Of a stretch of DNA of 64,000 nt, positions 37,162 through 46,367 are shown piece after piece; position 1 is the stretch's first letter, and each line of letters starts with the position of its first letter. Both the position numbers and the translations under genes were made by a program. Under the pieces are notes generated by a model. The model saw nothing but the letters and a program-made list of their open reading frames with translations, searched no databases and had not been told where the DNA came from. The stretch is taken from assembly GCF_014836905.1 (NCBI RefSeq), contig NZ_JACSPZ010000012.1, forward strand, positions 33,118 through 97,117, in the 5' to 3' direction. The DNA is from Solibacillus faecavium (GTDB lineage: Bacteria > Bacillota > Bacilli > Bacillales_A > Planococcaceae).

Positions 37162-37368
37162 TTATCCACATATACTATTTATCCACAAAGTTATCCACTT
37201 TCGATTGAGTTATACACATTTTAATCACGATTTTTCAACAGGTAGACCAAAACTTATCCACAAACCCTTAGTTAGAGCTCATAAAATATCCTCTATTTCT
37301 TTATGGAAATGCCATTTTTATATAATTTTTTACTATAATAAGTATCAATTTTTATAGATTGTGGATAA
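37162..37368. other. Cluster of six DnaA boxes
   Basis: Four exact TTATCCACA boxes (37162-37170, 37179-37187, 37254-37262, and 37360-37368 on the minus strand), one TTATACACA (37210-37218) and one TTATCCACT (37191-37199) lie in 207 bases. Sequence between 37263 and 37359 is very AT-rich. There is no dnaA, dnaN or gidA gene near, so this is more likely a DnaA-binding cluster that titrates DnaA, or controls a nearby gene, than the origin itself. It sits between the GntR/ABC operon start and the end of the mrp operon. Confidence 0.75.
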
Positions 37369-37383
37369 CTAAAAAATTTAGGC

Positions 37384-37430
37384 AAAAAAAGCATTTTAGA
37401 AGTGCCATTCGCCTACTTCTAAAATGCTTT
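37384..37430 (-). terminator. Terminator of the mrp operon
   Basis: A perfect 16-bp stem (37388-37403 with 37415-37430), 8 nt past the mrpG stop, followed on the minus strand by a T-run. Confidence 0.92.
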
Positions 37431-37438
37431 AATTGATA

Positions 37439-37843
37439 TTATTTAATTTCCTTTAAAGTAGCCTCTACTTCTTCTTTTACTTGGATATTTTCTTCGCCAA
37501 ATAAAATTTCATTTAAGGCATCATCTCCAGAACCTTCTGCTAGCGGTACGCGTGAACGATACGCTGCTCGACATACTAAATGCCCGGCTACCGGTGCTGT
37601 GATAAATACGAAAATAATCCCTAAAATTAAGCGAATACTTACATAGCCATCATGAATCCAAAAATACACAAACCCACCAAATAAGCAAAGTAGTACAGAA
37701 AGTGTCGCACTTTTCGTGGCAGCATGCGAGCGTGTATATACGTCCGGCAATCGAATCATACCAAATGCACTAATCACGCTCACGATGGCGCCTACTAAAA
37801 TTAGAAGTGCAGCCATTAACTCAATCAGCTGATTTACGTTCAA
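37439..37843 (-). CDS. mrpG: Na+/H+ antiporter subunit MrpG
   Basis: The last subunit of the antiporter, 134 residues with three membrane helices and the conserved GMIRLPDVYTRSHAATK segment. A charged C-terminal tail of about 35 residues follows. A TTG at 37843 (or 37846) is placed after AAAGAGGTG; the gene overlaps the end of mrpF by about 20 nt. The open frame to 37879 has no site. Confidence 0.85.
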   Translation of the reverse strand: MNVNQLIELMAALLILVGAIVSVISAFGMIRLPDVYTRSHAATKSATLSVLLCLFGGFVYFWIHDGYVSIRLILGIIFVFITAPVAGHLVCRAAYRSRVPLAEGSGDDALNEILFGEENIQVKEEVEATLKEIK

Positions 37844-38105
37844 CAATGACACCTCTTTCGATATATTTCGAGAATGCAATTGTTCCGATAAATGCTAAAA
37901 TACCTAAAATTAGAATCGCCTCTAAAAACGCCTTTGTATTTAATACGATAGAGACAATCGCAATTGCGGAAATCAAATTAACACCAATGGTATCGAGTGC
38001 AATTGCGCGGTCAGGTAGTGACGGTCCTTTTATAACACGATAAAGGGAAAGCGCGATTGCTAGCATAAATAAAACAAGTGCCGTTTTTAAAATCAGATCG
38101 ATCAT
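37821..38105 (-). CDS. mrpF: Na+/H+ antiporter subunit MrpF
   Basis: A 94-residue subunit with three membrane helices and the conserved RVIKGPSLPDRAIALDTIG loop, whose Asp and Arg are conserved in MrpF. The ATG overlaps the mrpE stop (ATGA). Confidence 0.9.
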   Translation of the reverse strand: MIDLILKTALVLFMLAIALSLYRVIKGPSLPDRAIALDTIGVNLISAIAIVSIVLNTKAFLEAILILGILAFIGTIAFSKYIERGVIVERKSAD

Positions 38106-38584
38106 TGTGTCACCTCCAAAATGGCACGTTCAAACTTGCCGATTGAACGAATTACCGTTTCTTTCGATTCCTCTATATCCATCGCATGAATATAAAACGT
38201 ACTGTTATCTTCTGATACTTCCATCACAACAGATCCCGGTGTTAACGTTAATAACAGCGCTAATGTCGTGACTTGGTAGTCGCCTCTCAATTTTGTTTCA
38301 TAAGTGAAAATACCCGGTGTAATTTTCAGTTGCGGGTCCAACACGTGTTTTAATACAGAAATACTTGATGAAAGCAGCTCTCGAATAAATAAAAGGATGA
38401 GCTTGATAATTTTTAACACACGGCGTAAATAAAATTGTGTTCCAAAGAATCGATGCATGGCATATAAAATCAATGTTCCGACTAAAAAGCCTGACATGAA
38501 TGTCGTAAAATCGGCCGTTGGATCATCTTTCAATAAAAACCAAAGCGTTGCAATAAATAAATTAATAATAAATTGACCTAACAT
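38102..38584 (-). CDS. mrpE: Na+/H+ antiporter subunit MrpE
   Basis: A 160-residue subunit with two or three N-terminal membrane helices and a cytoplasmic part containing the family's LTLTPGSVVMEV motif. It starts 14 nt after the mrpD stop. MrpE is needed for assembly and full antiport activity in Bacillus. Confidence 0.9.
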   Translation of the reverse strand: MLGQFIINLFIATLWFLLKDDPTADFTTFMSGFLVGTLILYAMHRFFGTQFYLRRVLKIIKLILLFIRELLSSSISVLKHVLDPQLKITPGIFTYETKLRGDYQVTTLALLLTLTPGSVVMEVSEDNSTFYIHAMDIEESKETVIRSIGKFERAILEVTQ

Positions 38585-38598
38585 GTGCTCACCCTCCT

Positions 38599-40083
38599 TT
38601 ACTTATTCGTATTTAAAATTGCATCGATGTACACAGAAGGGTTCGATAATGTGTAAGCTGCATCATTCACATAAACTGCCAAACCTTCTGCACCAACGCC
38701 TAACCCAATAATGAAGATGGCCAATAGTACAAATGAAGCCATTACACTTCGTGGAATCGGCATTTTGTCTTCCTCATTAATCGATGTTTCCCCAAAAAAC
38801 GAAGCTAGGAAAATACGTAGTAACGAATACATAACGATAATACTTGAGCCAAATGCCAACGCCAGTAAAACATATGATTCCGTTTCAACTGCGCCTTGAC
38901 CAATCAGCACTTTTCCAATAAAACCACTCAACGGCGGGATACCGACAAGTGCACACATCATAATAAAGAACAGCCACCCGAACAATGGATAAATTCGGAT
39001 TAATCCATTCATATTTTTCACGACAATCTCACCCGTTACAAGTACCATTGTACCAATGAGTAAAAACAGAAATGCCTTTCCAAGAATGTCGTGAACTAAA
39101 TAATAAACCGCACCTGCCATAGCTGATTCTGTGCCAATTGCAAGAGCAACTAATATAAAACCAACACTAATAATAACATTGTACGTAGCAATCGTTCGAA
39201 CGTCTCGTCCCGCTAATGCGCCCATACATCCTGCAATAATCGTTATCCCTGCCATTACCCCAATGATTGTATGAGTAATTTCGGGTTGCAACGGGAACAT
39301 GAGCATAAATGTACGGAACAATGCATACATGCCGACCTTAGTTAATAATGCAGCAAATAATGCCTGCACAGCTGTAGGTGGAACACTGTAGGAGCCTGGC
39401 AGCCAGAAGAACAATAATAAACCAGCCTTTAATCCAAATACAACTAAGAAAGTAAGTGACACGACCGTCAGCAATGGATCTTGCCCTGCCTCTGCCACAC
39501 GCTGTGCAATATGCGCCATATTAAGCGTCTTTAATGTTCCGTACAAGTATGCTAGTGCAACTAGGAACATCCACGATGCCACAACATTGATTAATACATA
39601 CTTGATTGACTCCCGGAGCTGAATCTTACCTCCGCCTAAAGCAATCAGTACATATGAAGCAAGAAGCATCACTTCAAAACAAACAAATAGATTGAATATA
39701 TCACCTGTCAAAAAGGAACCATTCACCCCTGCAATCAAAAACAATACAAAAGGGTAAAAGTACATTTTCTCATGACGCTCACCTATTGTTGAAAATGCAT
39801 AAATTAAACAAATTGCCGTTACGATACTTGCTGCTAATACGAGCAGTACCGAAAAGGAATCGGCTACAAACAAAATACCAAATGGCGGCATCCATCCACT
39901 GAAGTCTAAACGAAGTATTCCTTCATTTTGGATAAGCTGTAATAAGACGACAGAGATGCACGCTACAAAGACCATCGTAACCAAACTTACAATTCGTTGG
40001 AGCTTAATATTATTATTTAAAAATACTAATAGTGTTGCCGTAATAATCGGCACAATTAAAGGTAAAACAATTATATTATTCAT
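38599..40083 (-). CDS. mrpD: Na+/H+ antiporter subunit MrpD
   Basis: A 494-residue, 14-helix subunit related to complex I antiporter-like subunits (NuoM/N). The key lysine and glutamate helices are present (FVCFEVMLLASY, AGLLLFFWLPGSYSVPPTAVQAL, VHDILGKAFLF). The ATG at 40083 is 7 nt after GGAGGG, inside the end of mrpC. With MrpA it forms the ion pathway that brings protons in and moves Na+ out. Confidence 0.93.
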   Translation of the reverse strand: MNNIIVLPLIVPIITATLLVFLNNNIKLQRIVSLVTMVFVACISVVLLQLIQNEGILRLDFSGWMPPFGILFVADSFSVLLVLAASIVTAICLIYAFSTIGERHEKMYFYPFVLFLIAGVNGSFLTGDIFNLFVCFEVMLLASYVLIALGGGKIQLRESIKYVLINVVASWMFLVALAYLYGTLKTLNMAHIAQRVAEAGQDPLLTVVSLTFLVVFGLKAGLLLFFWLPGSYSVPPTAVQALFAALLTKVGMYALFRTFMLMFPLQPEITHTIIGVMAGITIIAGCMGALAGRDVRTIATYNVIISVGFILVALAIGTESAMAGAVYYLVHDILGKAFLFLLIGTMVLVTGEIVVKNMNGLIRIYPLFGWLFFIMMCALVGIPPLSGFIGKVLIGQGAVETESYVLLALAFGSSIIVMYSLLRIFLASFFGETSINEEDKMPIPRSVMASFVLLAIFIIGLGVGAEGLAVYVNDAAYTLSNPSVYIDAILNTNK

Positions 40084-40414
40084 CAGATGACCCTCCAAGC
40101 TCCTCTAGATCATCGGTTCCATTCATTAAGTACATCCGGTAAGCCAGTACTAGTAAAAATGCCGTAACCGCAAAACTAATTACAATCGCTGTTAAAATCA
40201 AAGCCTGTGGCAAAGCATCAGTAAACGGAGCTGCCGCCTGTCCTAAAAGCGGAACACTCCCCTTCTTCAAGCCACCAACCGTCAATAATAATAAATGAAC
40301 GGCATGTGAAAGAATGGCTGTGCCGACAATGACGCGTATTACACTACGAGAGAGGATTAAGTAAGTAGCGACTGCGACTAGAATGCCGACAAGTACAATC
40401 ATTAATGATTCCAT
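40076..40414 (-). CDS. mrpC: Na+/H+ antiporter subunit MrpC
   Basis: A 112-residue NuoK-like subunit with three helices and the conserved LPQALILTAIVISFAVTAF segment. The ATG at 40414 starts MESLM as in other bacilli and is 9 nt after GAGG; two earlier in-frame starts overlap the binding site. It begins one base after the mrpB stop. Confidence 0.9.
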   Translation of the reverse strand: MESLMIVLVGILVAVATYLILSRSVIRVIVGTAILSHAVHLLLLTVGGLKKGSVPLLGQAAAPFTDALPQALILTAIVISFAVTAFLLVLAYRMYLMNGTDDLEELGGSSDE

Positions 40415-40415
40415 A

Positions 40416-40838
40416 CTATTCATCCTCACTTATATTTAAAATAATCGTTACGAGTGTACCGACGACCGTCAATGCGACACCAGCTTCAAAAATCGTAACA
40501 GTAGACAAATGCTTCTCTCCTAATAATGGAAGATCAAAATAACCATCTGCCTGTGTTAAAAAGGGTACATCAAAGAAAATAGAGGCGATGGCCGAACCAG
40601 TTGCCAGCAATACCCCGATTGCAGCTACTTTTTTAAAGTCAAACGGCATACCTTTATGGACCGTTTCAATATCGTACGTCAAATACAGAAGGACGATCCC
40701 CGAGCCAAGTACTAATCCACCGATGAATCCACCGCCTGGGGCATTATGTCCTGCAAAAAATAAGTACATACCAAGCGTAAAGACGATGAACACAACGCCT
40801 CGTACGACTGATTTTAAAATAACATCATTTACTTTCAA
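40416..40838 (-). CDS. mrpB: Na+/H+ antiporter subunit MrpB
   Basis: A subunit of about 140 residues with four helices and the strongly conserved FFAGHNAPGGGFIGGL segment. The start could be the TTG at 40838, 9 nt after AAGGGGG, or the ATG at 40847 that directly touches that site; spacing favours the TTG. It overlaps the 3' end of mrpA. Confidence 0.87.
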   Translation of the reverse strand: MKVNDVILKSVVRGVVFIVFTLGMYLFFAGHNAPGGGFIGGLVLGSGIVLLYLTYDIETVHKGMPFDFKKVAAIGVLLATGSAIASIFFDVPFLTQADGYFDLPLLGEKHLSTVTIFEAGVALTVVGTLVTIILNISEDE

Positions 40839-43242
40839 CGTCTGCATCCCCCTTTTTCGCCTTTAGCTTAATAAGTGTGTAGATGCCTAGACCCGCAATA
40901 AAGAGTACAACTACTTCCAGCATCGTATCAAATGCACGGAAATCCCCTAAAATCGTGTTGACGATATTTTGCCCGCCTGCTAAATTATACGAGTCCTCAA
41001 AGTACTTCGAAATCGGCTCAAATCGATCGTAGTTCATTACCGCTAAGCCGATAAGTGTAACAGTTGCGCCAACCGCTATGGAAATAGTTATTTTCGCAAA
41101 TCTCCAGCTCTTCGATATATACTCGTTTTTAAGCTTCGGTAAATATTTAAAAGATAGTAGGAACAGCGCTGTTGTCACAGACTCGACGACCAACTGTGTA
41201 AGCGCTAAATCAGGTGCTCTAAACACGACAAAGAAAAATGCTACAGAATATCCGAGTACCCCGTTTAACAGAACTACAGTAATACGCTGTTTTGCAAAAA
41301 TAATTGCCACGGCAGCCATAATCATAACGAATACTAAAACCAATTCATAAGGCTCGATTACCGAGTCCTTTGAAGGATTCCAGCTAAATGCATCCGCATA
41401 AATCATATAACCCGCTAAAAGGGCAACAAAAAACACATAAATATACACGAAATAATAGGTTAAATTACCGTTCATATAACGATTCGTTGCACGTCCTGAT
41501 ACATTCTCACTTGAAGTAATCACACGTTCATACAAAGCGTTTAATGTAAAACTTGGTGGAATCAGCTGATAGATAGGACGCCACTTTTTTAATACTCGGT
41601 ACAATAGAACCCCTAATAAAATGACACCTGCTGTCATAATAAGCTCTGTATTTATATATCCATGCCATGCCGCAATATGAGGCGTCATATCCTCTACCGA
41701 CGGAAACATTGGATAGATGCTTGCCATTGCCGGACTTAAAATATAATGTCCCAGCACATTAGGGAAGATAAAAATCCCTACAACAAATGCAATTAAAATA
41801 TAAGGAGAAATCAACATGCCAAATGGTGCTTCATGCGGCGGCTTCTCCAAACGATCTGGCTGGATTTTGCCGAAGAACGTACGCATAACAATAATGACAC
41901 AGTAAATAAAGGTGAATATACTTGCTACCCATGCAATAATGGGGAATAAAACTCCGATGCTATTAAGTGAGAAAAGATCCAGCTCGGTAATTTTTAACGT
42001 TGCCGTAAAGAACATTTCCTTACTTAAAAAACCATTGAATGGTGGTAATCCCGCCATAGAGGCACTACCGATAACAGCTATCGTAAATGTAAATGGCATA
42101 AGTGACATCAATCCACCTAAACGGCGAATGTCACGCGTCCCCACTTCATGATCGACAATACCTACCATCATAAAGAGTGCACCTTTGAACGTTGAGTGAT
42201 TGATTAAATGGAACAAAGCCGCAAAAGTGGCCTGTGTATAAATGACGGATTCCGTTGAATAACCGGAATGGAGTGCAGCAGAGCCAAGACCAAATAGACA
42301 CATAATTAATCCAAGCTGGCTAATTGTTGAGTAGGCAAGTAATGCCTTTAAATCGAACTGTTTGACGGCATTAAATGATCCCCAGAATAAAGTAAGGAGA
42401 CCTACCCCACTTACCGCCCAAAACCATACTTCGTGACCTCCGAAAATAGGCGTTGTACGTGCAACAAGGTAAATACCTGCTTTAACCATAGTGGCAGAGT
42501 GCAAATAGGCAGAAACCGGTGTAGGCGCCTCCATTGCATCAGGCAGCCAAATATGGAAAGGAAATTGGGCGGATTTTGTAAATGCCCCTAAAAGCACTAA
42601 ACACATCGCTGGTACAAAGTATGCACTGGATTGCACAACATCTAAATTTGCGACAATTTCCCGTATACTAAACGTACCGGATGCAACATATAACATTAAA
42701 AAACCAGCTAACATCGCAACGCCACCAGATACTGTGATGGTCATTGCTTTTCGTGCACCTGCACGAGAGGCTTTACGGTGATGCCAAAATGCAATTAAAA
42801 GGAATGAGGAAACACTCGTTAATTCCCAAAATACATAAAGCACCATTAAATTATCTGAAAGGACGACGCCTAGCATAGCGCCCATGAATAGTAATAAATA
42901 ACAATAGAAATGGTGTAACGATTCTTTCGTTGATAAATAGAAAATTGAATACAGTATGACTAAACTACCTACCCCAGTAATGAGCAAACTGAATATCATG
43001 CTCAATCCATCTAGATACGTAGTAATATTAATACCGAAAGAGGGGATCCACTCAAACGTCTTGACGAATACTTCGCCATTTGCAACTCGAGGGATATATG
43101 TAGCTAAAATTGAAAATAAAACGACTGGTACGACTAATACAAACCATCCTAAGTGAACTTTCTTAAAACGGCTGTATATAAACGGGATTAATGCTGCGGC
43201 AAGAAACGGCAACACAATGGAAAGCACGACAATCAAAAGCAA
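40825..43242 (-). CDS. mrpA: Na+/H+ antiporter subunit MrpA
   Basis: The largest subunit, about 805 residues, with some 20 membrane helices. The first 500 residues are NuoL-like (WELTSVSSFLLIAFWHHR, KSAQFPFHIWLPDAMEAPTPVSA, LINHSTFKGALFM), and the C-terminal 200 residues have the NuoJ-like LNGVLGYSVAFFFVVFRAPDLALTQL part typical of group 1 Mrp operons. The start is a TTG at 43242 or 43236 after AGGAGG. It is the first gene of the complete mrpABCDEFG operon, used for Na+ and alkali tolerance and pH control. Confidence 0.93.
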   Translation of the reverse strand: MLLIVVLSIVLPFLAAALIPFIYSRFKKVHLGWFVLVVPVVLFSILATYIPRVANGEVFVKTFEWIPSFGINITTYLDGLSMIFSLLITGVGSLVILYSIFYLSTKESLHHFYCYLLLFMGAMLGVVLSDNLMVLYVFWELTSVSSFLLIAFWHHRKASRAGARKAMTITVSGGVAMLAGFLMLYVASGTFSIREIVANLDVVQSSAYFVPAMCLVLLGAFTKSAQFPFHIWLPDAMEAPTPVSAYLHSATMVKAGIYLVARTTPIFGGHEVWFWAVSGVGLLTLFWGSFNAVKQFDLKALLAYSTISQLGLIMCLFGLGSAALHSGYSTESVIYTQATFAALFHLINHSTFKGALFMMVGIVDHEVGTRDIRRLGGLMSLMPFTFTIAVIGSASMAGLPPFNGFLSKEMFFTATLKITELDLFSLNSIGVLFPIIAWVASIFTFIYCVIIVMRTFFGKIQPDRLEKPPHEAPFGMLISPYILIAFVVGIFIFPNVLGHYILSPAMASIYPMFPSVEDMTPHIAAWHGYINTELIMTAGVILLGVLLYRVLKKWRPIYQLIPPSFTLNALYERVITSSENVSGRATNRYMNGNLTYYFVYIYVFFVALLAGYMIYADAFSWNPSKDSVIEPYELVLVFVMIMAAVAIIFAKQRITVVLLNGVLGYSVAFFFVVFRAPDLALTQLVVESVTTALFLLSFKYLPKLKNEYISKSWRFAKITISIAVGATVTLIGLAVMNYDRFEPISKYFEDSYNLAGGQNIVNTILGDFRAFDTMLEVVVLFIAGLGIYTLIKLKAKKGDADVESK

Positions 43243-43574
43243 AAACCTCCTAAAATAAAGTCAACAAAACTATGTAAACACTAAATTTAATTAATCATAC
43301 TTGACTATCTATTTAACTCACTTCATAATAATGTGGCATATAGAGATTATATTTATAAATAAATACCATTTTTTTAGACTAAATTGCTGAAAGCAAGAAA
43401 AAAATTACGTTGAATTTAGTGATTGTAAATAAACATCACAGAAATAAGTATACAATAATAAAGTGTGCAATGCACTGTAATAGCTTTCGTTTTATCTCAA
43501 TTATGCTTAATTTCTCAAAATATATTCCGATTCAATAAATTATCATAGGATAAGAAAAAGAGGTGCGAACTAAA
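43243..43574. other. Divergent promoter region of mrp and the USP-type gene
   Basis: About 330 AT-rich bases between two divergent starts. No reading frame and no ydaO-type (c-di-AMP) leader is recognisable. Promoter-like A/T blocks exist, but no -35/-10 pair with good spacing could be chosen. Confidence 0.35.
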
Positions 43575-44258
43575 ATGAAACATGTTAAAGGCCGATTGGA
43601 TGAAAGTATTTTAGTTTGTGTATATTATGGACAAAATGGTGAGCGATTAATTCGCCGTGGACACAAACTTGCGACATTACTCGACTGCCCATTATATGTG
43701 CTGACAGTTGACTCAAAGCCGCTTGACGCTTTTGATGCGGAGAAATCCGGTTACATCGAACAGTGGAAAGAACTAACTGATGAGTTGGATGTGGAAGAGT
43801 TCTTCATTAAAGATAATGAAAAACGCCCGATTCATAAAGTGATTACAGAAGTGGCAACAAACTATAATATTACGCAAATCATCGTAGGTCAAAGTGCGCA
43901 AAGTCGTTGGGAAGAAATTACGAAAGGCTCGTTTTTAAATGTCCTTTTAAAAGAAGTACCTTTTGTTGATTTCCATATCGTTTCGGTTAAACATCCATCA
44001 GACGATGAACTGATCGATATTTTTGAAAAAGGCGTTCGCGCTTATTTAATTAAAGAAAACGGTCATTACAAAATCGCTTTCACTTGTCCTAAAACTGCCT
44101 TTATCGAAGGTATTTTCTTTAAGGAAATTGGCACCGATTTTGATAATGGAATCTTTAAATTTAATTTTGACAACAAGATGCAGGAAGTAAATATTACCGA
44201 AGCACTAGTAACGGATCCGGATCGTATTCCTCCTGCCTGCCGCTTAGAAAACGAATAA
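43575..44258 (+). CDS. Free-standing KdpD-like universal stress domain protein
   Basis: A 227-residue protein. Residues 6-140 match the USP-type domain of the sensor kinase KdpD: LVCVYYGQNGERLIRRGHKLA at the start and GQSAQSRWEEITKGS(F)LNVLL in the nucleotide-binding loop region. There is no histidine kinase, DHp or membrane part. The last 85 residues are a separate beta-rich domain I cannot name. The ATG at 43575 follows GAGGTG; an earlier in-frame codon overlaps the site. It is divergent from the mrp operon, so a role in monovalent cation sensing is an inference from place and KdpD kinship only. Confidence 0.78.
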   Translation: MKHVKGRLDESILVCVYYGQNGERLIRRGHKLATLLDCPLYVLTVDSKPLDAFDAEKSGYIEQWKELTDELDVEEFFIKDNEKRPIHKVITEVATNYNITQIIVGQSAQSRWEEITKGSFLNVLLKEVPFVDFHIVSVKHPSDDELIDIFEKGVRAYLIKENGHYKIAFTCPKTAFIEGIFFKEIGTDFDNGIFKFNFDNKMQEVNITEALVTDPDRIPPACRLENE

Positions 44259-44268
44259 CATACATTAT

Positions 44269-44304
44269 CCCCCCTCACCGATTCATACGCGAGGGGGGTT
44301 TTTT
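44269..44304 (+). terminator. Terminator after the USP-type gene
   Basis: Stem CCCCCCTC/GAGGGGGG (44269-44276 with 44291-44298), then six T. Confidence 0.9.
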
Positions 44305-44313
44305 CTTTAAAAA

Positions 44314-45519
44314 TTAGTTTGCCTTTCGAACCTGGTCTCTCGGCAATAAAAATGCAACGAATAATAATAACGTTAAAACAGACACAGCATTCATCGTAAA
44401 GTGAATCCCCATCTCATCAATGAGCTTGCCAATGACAATCGAGCCTATTGCCCCCATACCAAATGCGACACCGATTGTTAACCCAGCCATTGTCCCAATT
44501 TTAGACGGAACAAGCTCCTGTGCATAAACGACGGTCACAGTAAAGCTAATCATAATAAGCATACCGATAATAATAAGAAAGAGTAATACAGCTGGTAATG
44601 GAATAAATGGCAGTGCTAAGCAAAATGGAATAGGTGCTATAACCGATAGCAGTATAATGTTTTTTCTTCCGAAACGATCCGATAAAGGACCTCCAAAAAA
44701 GGTTCCTACTACTCCGAATGCCATAAACACGAAAATAAATAGCTGTCCGCGCTCAACACTCATTCCATATTGCTCGATTAAATAAAATACATAAAAGTTC
44801 GTAATATTCGTCACATAAAACGAACGGGCAAAAATGAGTAATAGCAAAACAGTAAGCGCCATTTTTACTTGATTTTTTGTTAAAGGCGGCAATGAGGAAA
44901 CGAGAACCTTCTTTATGTTGGACTTTTTCTCCGCATCAAGCTGACGTTTATACCACATTGAAATTTTTGTTAACAAGAAAATCCCAATGGACGTAAAAAT
45001 GAGGATATATGCTACACCATTCATTCCAAACGGTAAGATTAAAAAAGCACTTAATAATGGAGCTAACGCCTGTCCACTATTTCCCCCTACTTGATAAATT
45101 GACTGTGCCAATCCACGTTTATTCCCTGCCGCCATGAAAGATACACGTGAGCCCTCAGGATGAAAAATCGCAGAACCGATACCTAAAAAGATGACCGACA
45201 CTAAAATCATCCAGTACTGTCCTGATAAGATCAGCAATGATAGACCAATAAACGAACTGACCATCCCTATTGGCAATGCATAGGGAAATGGCTTTTTATC
45301 CGTCATAAATCCTACAGCTGGTTGTAATAGGCTTGCAAATATATTGAGTACGAAAGAAATCATACCAAGCTGGGTAAACGTTAACCCTAAATCACGTTCC
45401 AGTAGCGGAAACATCGCCGGTATTACCGCTTGCATCGTATCATTAATTAAGTGACATATCCCGATTGCTACCATAATGGGATAGACAGGATTTGATTGTT
45501 TTTCAATTGTAGCCGACAT
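44314..45519 (-). CDS. MFS exporter, fosmidomycin-resistance (Fsr) type
   Basis: A 401-residue protein with 12 membrane helices. Helix 1 has the Fsr hallmark GICHLINDTMQAVIPAMFP, and HPEGSRVSFMAAG after helix 4 is also typical of this branch; DRFGRKN is the loop motif between helices 8 and 9. Relatives such as E. coli Fsr and B. subtilis YfnC export small drugs, but the natural substrate is unknown. The binding site is weak (AGAAAGAATG), so expression may be low. Confidence 0.85.
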   Translation of the reverse strand: MSATIEKQSNPVYPIMVAIGICHLINDTMQAVIPAMFPLLERDLGLTFTQLGMISFVLNIFASLLQPAVGFMTDKKPFPYALPIGMVSSFIGLSLLILSGQYWMILVSVIFLGIGSAIFHPEGSRVSFMAAGNKRGLAQSIYQVGGNSGQALAPLLSAFLILPFGMNGVAYILIFTSIGIFLLTKISMWYKRQLDAEKKSNIKKVLVSSLPPLTKNQVKMALTVLLLLIFARSFYVTNITNFYVFYLIEQYGMSVERGQLFIFVFMAFGVVGTFFGGPLSDRFGRKNIILLSVIAPIPFCLALPFIPLPAVLLFLIIIGMLIMISFTVTVVYAQELVPSKIGTMAGLTIGVAFGMGAIGSIVIGKLIDEMGIHFTMNAVSVLTLLLFVAFLLPRDQVRKAN

Positions 45520-45605
45520 CTGTTTTCACATTCTTTCTATTAGTTAAAATCGCATATTTCCTTTTATGTTTGCCCATGCTATTCGCTATAAGGAGTGATC
45601 ATAAA

Positions 45606-46310
45606 TTGGAATTAAACTTATTTGAAATGCTCTGGCGTTCAAGTTGTGCATTTTTTGCTATATTACTACTTGCACGCATAATTGGCAAAAAACAATTAAG
45701 CCAGCTTACTTTTTTTCATTATGTAACAGGTATTACATTTGGTTCAATTGCCGCGGAAATCTCCGCTCAGGTAGAGACACCTTTTTTGGATGGACTTGTC
45801 TCCCTTATATGGTGGGCCCTGCTTACTCTTTTAGTCAGCTTTATTACACTTAAGTCGAAAAAAGCCCGTGTCTTATTTGATGATAAGCCGACAATCGTCA
45901 TTCAAAACGGTGTTATTCTGAACGATAATCTCAAAAAGGCAAGGCTTCATACGGATGAACTTGCCATGTTACTAAGAGAGCAAAGTATTTTCGGGTTTGA
46001 TGAGGTGCAGTTTGCTGTCTTCGAAACAAATGGTGAATTAAGTGTGCTGAAAAAACCACTTGCCCGCACTGCTTCAAAACAGGATGTGAATGTTTCAGCT
46101 CCTGCACCACAGTATTTACCAACCGAGGTCGTATCAGACGGGAAAATTATTACAAAAAATTTAAATGACCTCCAATTAACAGAAGAATGGCTGCTTAAAA
46201 AACTATCCAAGAAAAACTATCATTCCGTTGAAGACCTTTATTATGTTCAAGTTTTAGAAAACGGCTCACTTTATATTAGCGTCAAAAATGCCAGTCCGCC
46301 TTCCTCATAA
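45606..46310 (+). CDS. YetF-type DUF421 membrane protein
   Basis: A 234-residue protein with three N-terminal membrane helices followed by a cytosolic two-part YetF domain. The start of the domain, LLLARIIGKKQLSQLTFFHYVTGIT, and GFDEVQFAVFETNGELSVLKK are the family's best-kept parts. The TTG at 45606 is placed 10 nt after AAGGAG and gives the normal MELxLxE-type N-terminus; an upstream extension does not fit the family. YetF proteins are abundant in spore formers; recent work links some to the germinant or membrane state, but no activity is certain here. Confidence 0.85.
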   Translation: MELNLFEMLWRSSCAFFAILLLARIIGKKQLSQLTFFHYVTGITFGSIAAEISAQVETPFLDGLVSLIWWALLTLLVSFITLKSKKARVLFDDKPTIVIQNGVILNDNLKKARLHTDELAMLLREQSIFGFDEVQFAVFETNGELSVLKKPLARTASKQDVNVSAPAPQYLPTEVVSDGKIITKNLNDLQLTEEWLLKKLSKKNYHSVEDLYYVQVLENGSLYISVKNASPPSS

Positions 46311-46324
46311 AATTTCCCTTAATT

Positions 46325-46358
46325 AAAAAAGAGAGACCGATTTAAAACGTCGGTCTCT
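46325..46358 (-). terminator. Terminator of the YxlEFG-like ABC operon
   Basis: A 9-bp stem AGAGACCGA/TCGGTCTCT (46332-46340 with 46350-46358), followed on the minus strand by CTTTTTT. Confidence 0.83.
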
Positions 46359-46367
46359 ACTGAATAA

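Noticed and set aside
37162..37368. Chromosomal origin of replication
   Set aside because: DnaA boxes are present, but dnaA, dnaN, rpmH and other origin neighbours are absent; a DnaA-binding cluster explains the boxes better.
43243..43574. c-di-AMP (ydaO) riboswitch between mrp and the USP gene
   Set aside because: No conserved ydaO elements or terminator could be found; the stretch is plain AT-rich DNA.
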